33,828 bases of DNA from an uncultured Clostridium sp. (GTDB lineage: Bacteria > Bacillota > Clostridia > TANB77 > CAG-508): contig CAMMVE010000002.1 in assembly GCA_946500265.1 (NCBI GenBank), positions 64,758-98,585 of the forward strand. Reading direction: 5' to 3'. The number at the start of each line of letters is the position of its first letter. Positions within the stretch are counted from its first letter, which is position 1. The notes beneath the pieces are model-generated. The model had not been told where the DNA came from, ran no database searches, and worked only from the letters and a program-made list of their open reading frames with translations. This document shows positions 13,652 through 21,823 of this stretch, one piece after another. Made by a program: the position numbers and the translations under genes.

Positions 13652-15133
13652 TTAACTAAATAATTTAAACTTTTTCTTTATTTTTACATTGTCAATTTCT
13701 ATTTTTAATGTATTCTCTATTACTGTATCATCATAAATCTCAACATATAAAACCTTATCTTCGTATTTACATTGAAACACAATATTTTGTAAGTAAATAA
13801 TTTTAATATCAAAAATTTCTTTTAAAATTTTATATGTAAGTTCTTGATTTTCAGTAAAATTATCCCATACTTTAAATTCTTGAGATTTCTTTATAATTAG
13901 TTTTATTATTTTTTCAAATCTAGGATTTAATTCCTCTAAATCTTTAATTTTTCGTTCAGAATTAATTGGAATAAATCTAAAATATCTTATTTTATATATC
14001 CATTCTATTAGTTTATTTGTTTCTTCTATACTTAATTTATTTATAATATCGCCTACAGCATCTAAGAATTCCTCGAAAATTTCAAGCAAATCTTCTTTCT
14101 GCAAACCTTTTAAAGCAGAATCTAAAAACTCATTTTCTTTTTGCAATTTTGCTTTAAATTCAATAAATTCTTTAGGCATTATAACCCTATTGCACTCATC
14201 TATTTTGCTCAGAAATTCTTCTCTTTCTTCATGTAAAATTCCTACTAAATAACTTGCACTAAATATCTTCTGTTTATTTGGAAGTTTCTCATTTCTAGCA
14301 TAATATTCTTTTTTCAATAATTCTTTATTATTTAAAATTCTATCTATTTTCTCAATTGCAGCCGAATATTCTTTTTTCTCCTCAGTTATTTTATCTAAAA
14401 ATTTTTTCTTGTCTTCAAATAATTCTAATCTTTGCTTCTTTTCTTTTTTTATCTCTTTTATTTTCTTCAAATAATCTTTATCTGCAAGCATCTTTTTCAC
14501 GGCTATCTTGCATACATTTGAAAATATCTTTTTATTCTTTCTACTATATATATAATTCTGTCCATTTAAAAGTAGCATTACTTGATAAACACAATTATAA
14601 TCAATATCTTGTATATCTCTAGTTACTGTGTCCCAAGACCAGCCATTAAAATCTCTTATAACTTCTACATCAGAGTCAATTTTTCCACTATTCATCAAAA
14701 CATTTAATGGTTCTTCTGCATATTCATATGCTAACTCAAATTTCACATCAACTTCATCTAGCTTAAATAGTGCAGTTAACATTACAAGTTCATTTTGGAA
14801 ACAAACAATTTCCCCATTTGCTTTATCTACTGTATATTTTAAGTTGTTTTTTTCTAACTCTTCTCCTTCTGGTGTACCACTTTTTACTAGTATTATTTTT
14901 ATGCATTTTTCCTTAATAATTCTTAAAACATTTTCAATAAAGTCTCGTTTGGATGGGACTTCTAATTTTACAGTTTCATAATCCCTATATGCATTTTCAA
15001 TTTTATACAACATACTAAGTAATAAGTTTTTTACATCATAAGAAAATAATTTGTTTTCCAAAATTTTTTCTAGTTCATTGTTATAGTCTTTAATATCAAT
15101 ATTTAATTTAGATAAAATTTTTCTTTTTTCCAT
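13652..15133 (-). CDS. Unrecognised 493-residue coiled-coil protein
   Basis: I do not recognise this protein. Residues 1-200 look globular (mixed alpha/beta with FNGWSWDTVTRDIQDIDYN). Residues 215-370 are rich in K and E, with long helices typical of coiled coil (KKIKEIKKEKKQRLELFEDKK). Residues 370-493 return to a globular alpha/beta pattern ending in strands. No signal peptide or membrane segment is present. It has a clear ATG start and is cotranscribed between ftsK/spoIIIE (42 bases upstream) and the metallo-hydrolase (38 bases downstream). The shape, two end domains joined by a coiled coil, suggests a scaffold or DNA/RNA-associated factor, but that is a guess. Confidence 0.8.
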   Translation of the reverse strand: MEKRKILSKLNIDIKDYNNELEKILENKLFSYDVKNLLLSMLYKIENAYRDYETVKLEVPSKRDFIENVLRIIKEKCIKIILVKSGTPEGEELEKNNLKYTVDKANGEIVCFQNELVMLTALFKLDEVDVKFELAYEYAEEPLNVLMNSGKIDSDVEVIRDFNGWSWDTVTRDIQDIDYNCVYQVMLLLNGQNYIYSRKNKKIFSNVCKIAVKKMLADKDYLKKIKEIKKEKKQRLELFEDKKKFLDKITEEKKEYSAAIEKIDRILNNKELLKKEYYARNEKLPNKQKIFSASYLVGILHEEREEFLSKIDECNRVIMPKEFIEFKAKLQKENEFLDSALKGLQKEDLLEIFEEFLDAVGDIINKLSIEETNKLIEWIYKIRYFRFIPINSERKIKDLEELNPRFEKIIKLIIKKSQEFKVWDNFTENQELTYKILKEIFDIKIIYLQNIVFQCKYEDKVLYVEIYDDTVIENTLKIEIDNVKIKKKFKLFS

Positions 15134-15175
15134 ATTACTCCTCTTTAGTAATTTTTTATTATTCTCATGGAAATT

Positions 15176-17611
15176 TTACTCTTCATCTGCTGAGTCTTGT
15201 GTCATTTTAAGTTCTTCCCATCTTTCTTTAGACATAAGCACTTCACGTGGCTTACTTCCTTGGAATCCTGAAATAATTCCCCTTTCTTCCATTTGGTCTA
15301 TTATTCTACCTGCTCTTGCATACCCTACTTTAAAACGTCTTTGTATAAATGATGTTGATGCTTGTCCTGTTTCTACAACAACATCTATTGCATCCATTAA
15401 TAATGGGTCTGTGTTGTCATCTTCATCTTGACTATCTATTTCTTTGTCTGTGCTATTAGCATTTTCTATTTGTCTTAATATTTCATCATTATATGTAGCT
15501 TCACCATTGTTTTTCACAAAGTCTACTATCTTTTCTACTTCTTTGTCTGATACAAATGCTCCCTGAATTCTAGTTGGTTTTGGTGCTCCGGCTGGATAAA
15601 ATAACATATCTCCTTTTCCTAATAACTTTTCTGCACCTGCCATATCCAAAATAGTTCTTGAGTCCACTTGTGAAGATACTGAAAATGCAATTCTAGATGG
15701 TATATTAGCTTTAATTATACCAGTAATAACATCTACAGAAGGTCTTTGAGTTGCTATTACAAGGTGCATTCCTGCAGCTCTTGCCATTTGAGCTAGTCTA
15801 CATATAGAATCTTCAACATCTTTTGGAGATACCATCATCAAATCTGAAAGCTCATCTATAATAATTACTATTTGAGGAAGTTTGTGACCTTCTCCCTCTC
15901 CTTCTAATGCTGCATTATATCCTTTTATATCTCTAACATTTTTGCTTGCAAATAAACTATATCTGTTAACCATTTCCTGTACAGCCCATGCTAACGCTCC
16001 TGCAGCCTTTTTAGGGTCTGTAACTACAGGAATAAGCAAATGAGGAATACCGTTATACACAGAAAGTTCAACAACTTTAGGGTCAACCATAACTAATTTT
16101 ACTTCACTTGGTTTTGATTTATAAATAATACTTGAAATCAAAGTATTAATACATACAGATTTACCTGAACCAGTTGCACCAGCAATTAATACATGTGGCA
16201 TTTTAGCAATATCAGTTACAACCACATTGCCAGCAACATCTTTTCCAAGTGCAAAAGCAAGTTTTGATTTATGATTTTTAAACTCATCGCTATCAATAAT
16301 TTCCCTTAAAGATACAATTTCATTTTCTTTATTAGGAATTTCTATACCTACTGCCTGCTTTCCAGGAATAGGAGCTTCGATTCTTATAGTTTCAGCAGCT
16401 AGATTAAGTGCAATATCATCTGCAAGATTTGCTATCTTACTAACTCTAACACCCTCAGCAGGTTTTAGCTCATATCTAGTTATAGCAGGTCCAACCGATA
16501 CATTTTCAACTTTAGCTGAAACGCCAAAACTGTACAAAGTTTTTTGCAATCTCGTTGCAGTATCCGCAACAGCCTTTTTGCCACCTTTTACGCCTTTTTT
16601 CTCTCCCTCTGATAAAAGCTGTATAGGTGGGAATTCGTAATGTTCATCTTCAACTGTAATTGTATGTTCAAGTTGTAATACTTGTTTAACCTTTTCTTCT
16701 TTTGTCTCTTGTTCAACTTTAAATAGATTTGCTTCTAATTCATCTGGATTCGACTTTTTCTCTTCTTCTATTTCTTTATGCTTGCTACCAATAAAAGGAA
16801 TTAAATCTTCTCCCTTATGGTCATATTTTTTAAGCTTCTTACTCTTTTTTTCTTCATCAGCATTATCGTTCAAATTGATAGTAAGTTGCTCTGCAAGCTC
16901 TTCTGCCTGTCTCATCTGTTCTTCTTTTTCTCTTAATCTACGTTCTTTCTTTGTTTCTCTTCTCTCTTTTCTGTTATCTATTTCTTCTCTATCATCAACT
17001 TCGGCTACTCTACTTCTCCTTGTAGCTCTCATTTCTTGTCTTTCGGCTCGTCTTTCTTCTTTTTCCTCTCTTCTATTTTCAATAAAATCTGCTATCATTT
17101 CAGCTGGTTTAATTCCAAACATGAACACTAATAAAATTGCTGCAACACCTACACACAAAATTGCTGTTCCAGCTTCTCCAAGTAAATCAATAAGAACTGA
17201 TGCAATGGCAGTACCAATAGCTCCACCACCATTATCAAGTTCACCTAATTCATAACCTTTTTGGACAGCAGCTTGAAATTCTAAATCTGAACTTATATTG
17301 CCATTACCAAACTGAAATACACTAAGGATAGTAGCAATACACACTAAGAAAATTGCATATTGAATTAATTTAGAAAATAAATAATCTTTATCTTCAGTGG
17401 TCATATATATAGCTATTAAAAATGTACCAATAGGAATAATGTATTTAATAGCTCCCATAATTCCACCAAGTATAGGACTTAAATGTTCTCCTATATATCC
17501 CGATTTTGTATATATTAAAATAGCAAGCAGTATACTAATTAAAAACATAAAAACTACTGCTACATTTACATCTACTTTATTTTTTTTAGCTCTTCTTCCC
17601 CTTTTTGCCAA
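15176..17611 (-). CDS. ftsK: FtsK/SpoIIIE-family DNA translocase
   Basis: An 811-residue DNA pump for chromosome segregation at division or sporulation septa. Four membrane helices lie in residues 15-170. A long charged linker (about 175-330, many RRE/EKK runs) follows, then the motor with Walker A ([14 protein letters not shown]) and Walker B ([13 protein letters not shown]). A C-terminal winged-helix gamma domain ([25 protein letters not shown]) reads orienting sequences. The start is TTG 17611, 8 bases after AAGGAGG. FtsK and SpoIIIE cannot be separated by eye. A leftward promoter is likely at 17881-17909, leaving a 270-base leader. Confidence 0.95.
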   Translation of the reverse strand: MAKRGRRAKKNKVDVNVAVVFMFLISILLAILIYTKSGYIGEHLSPILGGIMGAIKYIIPIGTFLIAIYMTTEDKDYLFSKLIQYAIFLVCIATILSVFQFGNGNISSDLEFQAAVQKGYELGELDNGGGAIGTAIASVLIDLLGEAGTAILCVGVAAILLVFMFGIKPAEMIADFIENRREEKEERRAERQEMRATRRSRVAEVDDREEIDNRKERRETKKERRLREKEEQMRQAEELAEQLTINLNDNADEEKKSKKLKKYDHKGEDLIPFIGSKHKEIEEEKKSNPDELEANLFKVEQETKEEKVKQVLQLEHTITVEDEHYEFPPIQLLSEGEKKGVKGGKKAVADTATRLQKTLYSFGVSAKVENVSVGPAITRYELKPAEGVRVSKIANLADDIALNLAAETIRIEAPIPGKQAVGIEIPNKENEIVSLREIIDSDEFKNHKSKLAFALGKDVAGNVVVTDIAKMPHVLIAGATGSGKSVCINTLISSIIYKSKPSEVKLVMVDPKVVELSVYNGIPHLLIPVVTDPKKAAGALAWAVQEMVNRYSLFASKNVRDIKGYNAALEGEGEGHKLPQIVIIIDELSDLMMVSPKDVEDSICRLAQMARAAGMHLVIATQRPSVDVITGIIKANIPSRIAFSVSSQVDSRTILDMAGAEKLLGKGDMLFYPAGAPKPTRIQGAFVSDKEVEKIVDFVKNNGEATYNDEILRQIENANSTDKEIDSQDEDDNTDPLLMDAIDVVVETGQASTSFIQRRFKVGYARAGRIIDQMEERGIISGFQGSKPREVLMSKERWEELKMTQDSADEE

Positions 17612-17742
17612 AGTGCCTTCCTCCTTACTATCTTTTGTCTTGATTTTCCAATAAGTATTATATCACAAGGTTTTAGAAAAGCAAACATATTTTTTAAAAT
17701 GTGTAGATTTTTTTGTATAGAGTAGATAATGAAATGGAACTC

Positions 17743-17767
17743 GGGGACAGATTTAAAATCTGTCCCC
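17743..17767. repeat. Palindromic repeat family B, copy 1
   Basis: 12-bp arms GGGGACAGATTT and AAATCTGTCCCC flank one base. Near-identical palindromes occur at 19336-19355, 26309-26332 and 27307-27330. No T-run follows on either strand, so this copy does not look like a working terminator. It lies in the 515-base gene-poor stretch upstream of ftsK. Confidence 0.8.
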
Positions 17768-17880
17768 AATGTTGCACTGTTTTATTTATGTTATTTTTAT
17801 ATATAACTATATGGTATTATTTTATTTTTTTCGTCTATGTTCATTTTATATATTTCATCTTAATTCGCCTTCTTTCGACT

Positions 17881-17909
17881 ATTTTAATATTCAATATTAT
17901 TATAGTCAA
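17881..17909 (-). promoter_or_regulatory. Candidate leftward promoter for ftsK/spoIIIE
   Basis: On the minus strand TTGACT (17904-17909), a 17-base spacer and TAAAAT (17881-17886) match sigma-A elements in 5 of 6 positions each. Transcription would cross the family B palindrome before reaching ftsK. Confidence 0.45.
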
Positions 17910-17976
17910 GTTTCTTGTCTTTGTCAGCTTGTATTTTTAGCAATACATTTTCTTCAAAAAAATATTATTAAAAAAT

Positions 17977-18081
17977 TTAAATATTATGTATAAGATTCTG
18001 ATACTTACACATAATACTAGTGTTCTTCTCCTTATTTATATAAATAGGCAGGCTAATTATTAAACAAAAGAAGTTTTTCAT
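17977..18081 (-). CDS. Possible 34-residue hydrophobic/basic miniprotein
   Basis: The frame has a good SD (AAGGGAG, 7 bases before ATG) and encodes a hydrophobic start (MKNFFCLIISLPIYI) followed by a polar tail (NKEKNTSIMCKYQNLIHNI). Its stop codon sits at the foot of a terminator-like hairpin (17983-18015). A 10-bp GC-rich inverted repeat brackets the SD and start codon, which would hide them in the RNA. Size, hydrophobic start and such folding recall type I toxins, but no antisense RNA is identified and no family is recognised. It may also be a chance frame in the trailer of the gene at 18127-18564. Confidence 0.35.
   Translation of the reverse strand: MKNFFCLIISLPIYINKEKNTSIMCKYQNLIHNI
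17983..18015 (-). terminator. Hairpin with T-rich trailer, leftward
   Basis: Read leftward, ATTATGTGTAAG pairs with CTTATACATAAT over a 9-base loop (11 pairs plus one G-T wobble). The sequence ATTTAAATTTTTTAATAA follows. It would end the transcript carrying the 34-codon frame or the rsmD operon. The AT-rich stem makes it weak. Confidence 0.5.
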
Positions 18082-18113
18082 TTTTTTACTCCCTTCATAT
18101 AAAAGCCTGCCTA
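18045..18113 (-). repeat. GC-rich 10-bp inverted repeat around an SD and start codon
   Basis: TAGGCAGGCT (18045-18054) and AGCCTGCCTA (18104-18113) pair perfectly across 49 bases. These are the most GC-rich bases in a 500-base AT-rich gap. In the leftward RNA the enclosed loop contains the SD and ATG of the 34-codon frame. Confidence 0.6.
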
Positions 18114-18126
18114 ATGTATTTTTACT

Positions 18127-18564
18127 TTATTTTAATTCTTTTCTATTATTTTTTATAACTTTTAAAGCATCCTCTAATGCTACCTCTATACCAGCTAAAA
18201 CACTATCAGCATACTCTTCTGTTCCACTTTTTATTTCTCTAGACATTTCATTTGCTGTTTCGATTATTTCAACTTTCTTCTCATATGCCTTTTTCGTAAT
18301 CTCGTGCTCATCTATCATAGATATAATTCTATTTTCTGCTTCTTTTATAATATCATCTGCTTCATTTTGAGCCTCAACTAATATTCTTTGTCTTTCTTCT
18401 TTAATCCACTTTGCTTGCTTTAACTCATCAGGAAGTTTAATTCTTATTTCCTTTATTATATCTAAAATATCCTCTTTATTCACAATACATTTACTTGAAA
18501 AAGGTATTCCTCTGCTCTTATCTAACATATCCTCTAAAGTTTCCAATAAAGTAAATATTTCCAT
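18127..18564 (-). CDS. Coiled-coil protein of the rsmD neighbourhood
   Basis: A 145-residue, mostly helical protein. The N-terminus has the pattern LLETLEDMLDKSRGIPFSSKCIVNKEDILDI, and the middle is KLPDELKQAKWIKEERQRILVEAQNEADDIIKEAENRI, resembling the stator-like coiled coil of V/F-type ATPase peripheral stalks. Proteins of this type next to rsmD in Clostridia are often labelled ATPase only because of that coiled coil; I see no nucleotide-binding motif. The gene follows rsmD by 4 bases, so the two are cotranscribed. Its role is unknown. The SD is AAAGGAGT. Confidence 0.8.
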   Translation of the reverse strand: MEIFTLLETLEDMLDKSRGIPFSSKCIVNKEDILDIIKEIRIKLPDELKQAKWIKEERQRILVEAQNEADDIIKEAENRIISMIDEHEITKKAYEKKVEIIETANEMSREIKSGTEEYADSVLAGIEVALEDALKVIKNNRKELK

Positions 18565-18568
18565 AATC

Positions 18569-19129
18569 TTACTCCTTTCGATTTAAGAATATTAAATTGG
18601 CTCTACCATATTTTCTTAAATCATATACTTCTACTTGTAATTCTTCTAATTCTGATAAATCTCTTTCTAGTTCATCTGTTTCTATAATCATTATCCCATT
18701 TGGTTCTATTAAATCTAGTGAAATAATTTGCTTAATAGCATGGGCAGCAATATTTGCTTTGTATGGTGGATCAATGTATATTACATTAAACTTTTCCTTT
18801 CTTTCTGTAAGTTCTAATAAGCATTTTTTGTAATCCATTTCAAATACTTCTGCTTGATTCTCAAACTTTGTTTTAGTGAGATTTTGATATATCATTTTAG
18901 CTGCATTATGATTTTTTTCACAAAAGTAAGCTTTTTTAGCTCCTCTACTTATAAATTCTATACCAATTGCTCCACTTCCTGCAAACAAATCCAAAATCGT
19001 AGCATCTACTATTTTATTTTGTATTATATTAAACAACGATTCTTTCACTCTGTCGAGCGTCGGTCTTGTATCTAAACTTTCAATAGAATTTAGTTTTGTC
19101 CCTCTTGCTTTTCCACTTATTACTCTCAT
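18569..19129 (-). CDS. rsmD: 16S rRNA (guanine966-N2)-methyltransferase RsmD
   Basis: A 186-residue class I SAM-dependent methyltransferase with family blocks in order: MRVISGKARG, TRPTLDRVKESLFNII, the SAM-binding LDLFAGSGAIGIEFISRGA, and the catalytic D-P-P-Y (IYIDPPYK). It methylates G966 of 16S rRNA at N2 in the assembled small-subunit particle. Length is as usual. The start ATG 19129 has an AGAGG SD. In many Firmicutes coaD follows; here the coiled-coil gene does. A consensus -35 lies 50 bases upstream, with an array of 11-bp units directly behind it. Confidence 0.93.
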   Translation of the reverse strand: MRVISGKARGTKLNSIESLDTRPTLDRVKESLFNIIQNKIVDATILDLFAGSGAIGIEFISRGAKKAYFCEKNHNAAKMIYQNLTKTKFENQAEVFEMDYKKCLLELTERKEKFNVIYIDPPYKANIAAHAIKQIISLDLIEPNGIMIIETDELERDLSELEELQVEVYDLRKYGRANLIFLNRKE

Positions 19130-19156
19130 TTATACCTCTAATATGATATATTATAT

Positions 19157-19184
19157 ATTTTATACGATTTTTTCAATATGTCAA
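19157..19184 (-). promoter_or_regulatory. Leftward promoter of rsmD
   Basis: TTGACA (19179-19184), a 16-base spacer and TAAAAT (19157-19162) on the minus strand. The spacer begins TATTGAAAAAA, closely like that of the sepF promoter (ATTTGAAAAAA). The 11-bp array starts 3 bases behind the -35. Confidence 0.55.
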
Positions 19185-19187
19185 CTA

Positions 19188-19269
19188 TTGTTACAATATT
19201 GTAATAATAATTTAATATTTCTGTAACATTGTTATATTTTTGTAATATTGTTACATTTTTGTAACATTC
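19188..19269. repeat. Array of eight degenerate 11-bp units (TTGTAAYATTT), rsmD side
   Basis: Units begin at 19188, 19199, 19210 and 19221 (11-bp steps), then 19229 and 19240, then 19248 and 19259. At the two 8-bp steps neighbouring units share their TTG. Typical units are TTGTAATATTG, TTGTAACATTC and TTGTTACATTT. A perfect 14-bp dyad TTACAATATTGTAA lies at 19191-19204. The array sits immediately upstream of the rsmD -35 and downstream of divIVA. A second array of the same unit lies at 20471-20525. Confidence 0.75.
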
Positions 19270-19320
19270 CCGTACATTATACAACAAAATTACCTGAATG
19301 TAAATGTTTCAAAAACAAAA

Positions 19321-19368
19321 AGTGAAATGGAAGAAGGACGGATTTATATCCGTCCCCTTCTTTTCACT
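19321..19368 (-). terminator. Family B palindrome acting as probable divIVA terminator
   Basis: AGTGAAA and TTTCACT form the outer stem, and GGACGGAT (19336-19343) and ATCCGTCC (19348-19355) the inner stem, over a 4-base loop. On the minus strand, downstream of divIVA, the stem is followed by TTTTTGTTTTTG. It is a diverged copy of the repeats at 17743, 26309 and 27307. Confidence 0.65.
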
Positions 19369-19414
19369 CAAAATCAGTGAAACAGTGCTAAAATATATAT
19401 TCTTTTATATGATT

Positions 19415-19864
19415 CTAGTCTTTATTTACCTCTTTTAATAACTCTAATTGAGATATTAACAAAGATTCCATTTTTGCTTTATATACATCAAATTGTTTTT
19501 TCATTTCTTCTAATTCTTTTGTTTTAATTGTAATTTGCTGTTCAAGTTCCATTAATTGTGCTCTAGCTGCACTTTGTGCATCTCTGATAATTTGATCTGC
19601 TTGTTGTTGAGCTGTTTTTTTCACTTCATCAGCAGTGCTCTGAGCCATTACTAAAGTATTTTGAAGAGTCGATTCTAAGCTTCTATATTTTGCAATACTA
19701 GCTTCTAATTCTGATATTTTGTTTTCACTTTCATTAGACTGCTTATATAGTTTTTCATAGTCTAGTGTTAACTCATCTAGAAAATTATCCACTTCTTCTA
19801 CACTATAGCCATTCATCATTTGTTTTGCAAATTTCTTATTTTCTATATCCAATGGTGTATACAT
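19415..19864 (-). CDS. divIVA: DivIVA-domain cell division/polarity protein
   Basis: A 149-residue protein. The N-terminal membrane-binding DivIVA domain (TPLDIENKKFAKQMMNGYSVEEVDNFLDEL) is typical, with the N-K-K-F and G-Y-x-x-x-E-V-D-x-F-L motifs. A long coiled coil (residues 35-145) follows, containing AQSTADEVKKTAQQQADQIIRDAQ. DivIVA proteins gather at negatively curved membrane at poles and septa. The gene follows sepF by 34 bases. In many Firmicutes ylmG and ylmH lie between sepF and divIVA; both are missing here. The SD AGGAGGAAC precedes ATG. A hairpin terminator lies 47 bases downstream. Confidence 0.92.
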   Translation of the reverse strand: MYTPLDIENKKFAKQMMNGYSVEEVDNFLDELTLDYEKLYKQSNESENKISELEASIAKYRSLESTLQNTLVMAQSTADEVKKTAQQQADQIIRDAQSAARAQLMELEQQITIKTKELEEMKKQFDVYKAKMESLLISQLELLKEVNKD

Positions 19865-19898
19865 ATCTGTTCCTCCTAAACTCCTTATATAACTATAT

Positions 19899-20378
19899 CT
19901 AATTATTTGAATTATTTCTCATCCAAGACACTGAAAGTTTATTTTTTATTTCTTCTCTTGCCATTTCATTTGTAATATCATAATTGTATGGTGCTACTAA
20001 GAATATTGAATTAGATACTTTTTGTAAGTTTCCATCTAATGCATGAACTGCACCACTAACAACATCAACTATTCTTCTTGCTATGTCTTTATTAACATAC
20101 TCAAGATTTACAATAATTGATTTCTTTTCTTTTAATAAATCACAAATTGCTTCTGATTGTTCAAAAGTAGTAGGTTGACATATAACCATTTTTACTTGTT
20201 GAGTTTGTGGCATATTAACAACTTTACTCTTTCTTCCCCATATTCTTCTATCGTCTTCCTCTTCTTCTTGGTTCTCTATATCTTCATTTCTTTCAATATC
20301 TACCTCTTCTGTTTCTTCTTCGTCTTTTTCTGGTAATCCTAGCATTCCCCATACTTTTTCCATAATAGCTCCTGACAT
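19899..20378 (-). CDS. sepF: SepF, cell-division FtsZ anchor
   Basis: A 159-residue protein. An N-terminal amphipathic helix for membrane binding (MEKVWGMLGL) comes first, then a very acidic linker (about 18-45), then the SepF domain (VKMVICQPTTFEQSEAICDLLKEKKSIIVNLEYVNKDIARRIVDVVSGAVHALDG) ending in SIFLVAP. SepF bundles FtsZ filaments and tethers them to the membrane. ATG 20378 lies 8 bases after AGGAGG; a second ATG four codons on is less favoured. Expression is probably from 20428-20456, behind which stand five phased 11-bp units. Confidence 0.92.
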   Translation of the reverse strand: MSGAIMEKVWGMLGLPEKDEEETEEVDIERNEDIENQEEEEDDRRIWGRKSKVVNMPQTQQVKMVICQPTTFEQSEAICDLLKEKKSIIVNLEYVNKDIARRIVDVVSGAVHALDGNLQKVSNSIFLVAPYNYDITNEMAREEIKNKLSVSWMRNNSNN

Positions 20379-20427
20379 TTAAATAACCTCCTTAAATATT
20401 CGTCATTCGTTTTAAATTTTCTAATAT

Positions 20428-20456
20428 AGTATCTTACATTTTTTTCAAATTGTCAA
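20428..20456 (-). promoter_or_regulatory. Leftward promoter of sepF-divIVA
   Basis: The minus strand has a perfect -35 TTGACA (20451-20456), a 17-base spacer starting ATTTGAAAAAA, and -10 GATACT (20428-20433), which matches 4 of 6 consensus bases. The array 20471-20525 begins 14 bases behind the -35. The -35 and spacer start resemble those of the rsmD promoter. Confidence 0.55.
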
Positions 20457-20470
20457 TACTTTTTTTAGTT

Positions 20471-20525
20471 TTGTAATATAAATTTAATATAATTGTAATA
20501 TTTTTGTAACATAATTGTAATATTT
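20471..20525. repeat. Five perfectly phased 11-bp units upstream of sepF promoter
   Basis: Units run without gaps: TTGTAATATAA, ATTTAATATAA, TTGTAATATTT, TTGTAACATAA, TTGTAATATTT, starting at 20471, 20482, 20493, 20504 and 20515. The 11-bp step is close to one helical turn, so the TTGTAAYAT cores face one side of the DNA. The array ends 5 bases from the stop of the HlyD-like gene. It is the same unit as in 19188-19269. Confidence 0.8.
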
Positions 20526-20530
20526 GTTTA

Positions 20531-21823
20531 CTAGTCTATTAATATTTCATCATAAATTGCAATATTTGGCATATTTAAAATTTCTGATGATGTATATCCA
20601 AGTTCAGTTAATTCTTCACTAGTATATTTCGTTACAATTGCATATCTTTCATTCTGCTTAAGAATTTTTACAATTACTTTATCTTGATAACCTATTCTTG
20701 TTCTTGTAACATATGAAATTTCATTTCCATTCTTTTCTTCTGTATGTATAGCAGAGTTTGGTACTTTTAGACCATTTTCACTCCACCAAATAATTCCAAA
20801 AGAAATTTTTCTATAGCTTATAAGCTCAGTCACATCAGTTTCTAGCTTAAAAGTAATTACACAATCATCTCCATCTACAGTTTTATATTCAATACTTGCT
20901 TCCGCTTCTTTTCCACTTGGAAGTCTTAGCTTTAATTTATCTCCAACTTCTGCATCTCTTGCATAATTAGAGTCTAACACGCAAACAATGTAGCAACAAT
21001 AATTGTCTATAATTTTTCCACTTTCACTACTTGTAGGAACTATTTGTCCAGTTTTCAAATTTAAATCTTCTAAAAAGTTCTTAGTATATTTTCCGAAATC
21101 ATCAGTTGTAAGTATATCTTCATATCCATCTACTCTATATGATACTACTCCACTTTTACTTGCTGTTAATGATTCTGCACCATCATTTAATTCCTTTTCA
21201 TATTTGCTTCTTTCTTTAATAAGTTTGTTTAAGTATGAACCTGCAGGACTTAATTCTCCAGTAAGTTTTGCTTTTTTTGTCATATTATTAATTATTTCTT
21301 CTTTATTATTTTGAATTAATTCTAAATTGCTTTCTCTATATAATTGGTCAATTTTAGTATCAATTTGTTCCTCTAAAACTTTTGTATTGTCTGAAGACAA
21401 TATTGTATCTTCTTTTGCTAAAGCTTCATCGATTTTTGCATCTAAGTCTTTTATTTTTTCAACTAAGTTTTTCTCATTATTTGAATAATATCTGAAAATT
21501 GCTTCTCCTTTAGCAACCTTTTCGCCCTCTGTTTTAATCTGCTCTATACCATTTTTATAGTTCTGCCCTTTTAATACTTCTTCATCTCTTACTATATATC
21601 CAACTGCAGATTCTTCCTCTTCAATTTGCCCCATTTCCACATAAACTGTATCTGTTGGCTTTTTTATAAGTTGAACAACCATATATATAACATAAACAAT
21701 TAAGCATAGTAAAACAAGCATAAGGATTTTTTTCTTATGCACTTTTAATAATTTAATTAATTTATTTTCTTTTTTTGTTTTACTCTTATTATCATTATTT
21801 TCTACTTTAGTTGTTCTTTTCAC
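20531..21823 (-). CDS. HlyD-like membrane protein of the sepF neighbourhood
   Basis: A 430-residue protein with a basic cytoplasmic N-terminus and one membrane helix (about 33-52). A large outside part follows with lipoyl/barrel-sandwich hybrid features (EEEESAVGYIVRDEEVLKG, IKTEGEKVAKGEAIFRYYS), a coiled coil (about 115-205) and a returning barrel (LTASKSGVVSYRVDG). This is the layout of HlyD/membrane-fusion adaptors. No transporter gene is near, and in Clostridia such proteins often precede sepF, so a role at the division site is plausible but unproven. Its start overlaps miaA by 17 bases. It ends 5 bases before the 11-bp array. Confidence 0.8.
   Translation of the reverse strand: MKRTTKVENNDNKSKTKKENKLIKLLKVHKKKILMLVLLCLIVYVIYMVVQLIKKPTDTVYVEMGQIEEEESAVGYIVRDEEVLKGQNYKNGIEQIKTEGEKVAKGEAIFRYYSNNEKNLVEKIKDLDAKIDEALAKEDTILSSDNTKVLEEQIDTKIDQLYRESNLELIQNNKEEIINNMTKKAKLTGELSPAGSYLNKLIKERSKYEKELNDGAESLTASKSGVVSYRVDGYEDILTTDDFGKYTKNFLEDLNLKTGQIVPTSSESGKIIDNYCCYIVCVLDSNYARDAEVGDKLKLRLPSGKEAEASIEYKTVDGDDCVITFKLETDVTELISYRKISFGIIWWSENGLKVPNSAIHTEEKNGNEISYVTRTRIGYQDKVIVKILKQNERYAIVTKYTSEELTELGYTSSEILNMPNIAIYDEILID

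Noticed and set aside
17572..17769. 65-codon leftward frame beginning in the family B palindrome
   Set aside because: No SD; the start lies in the repeat and it overlaps the ftsK start in another frame.
20471..20525. Short CRISPR-like array
   Set aside because: The unit is 11 bp, tandem without spacers, and no cas genes are near.
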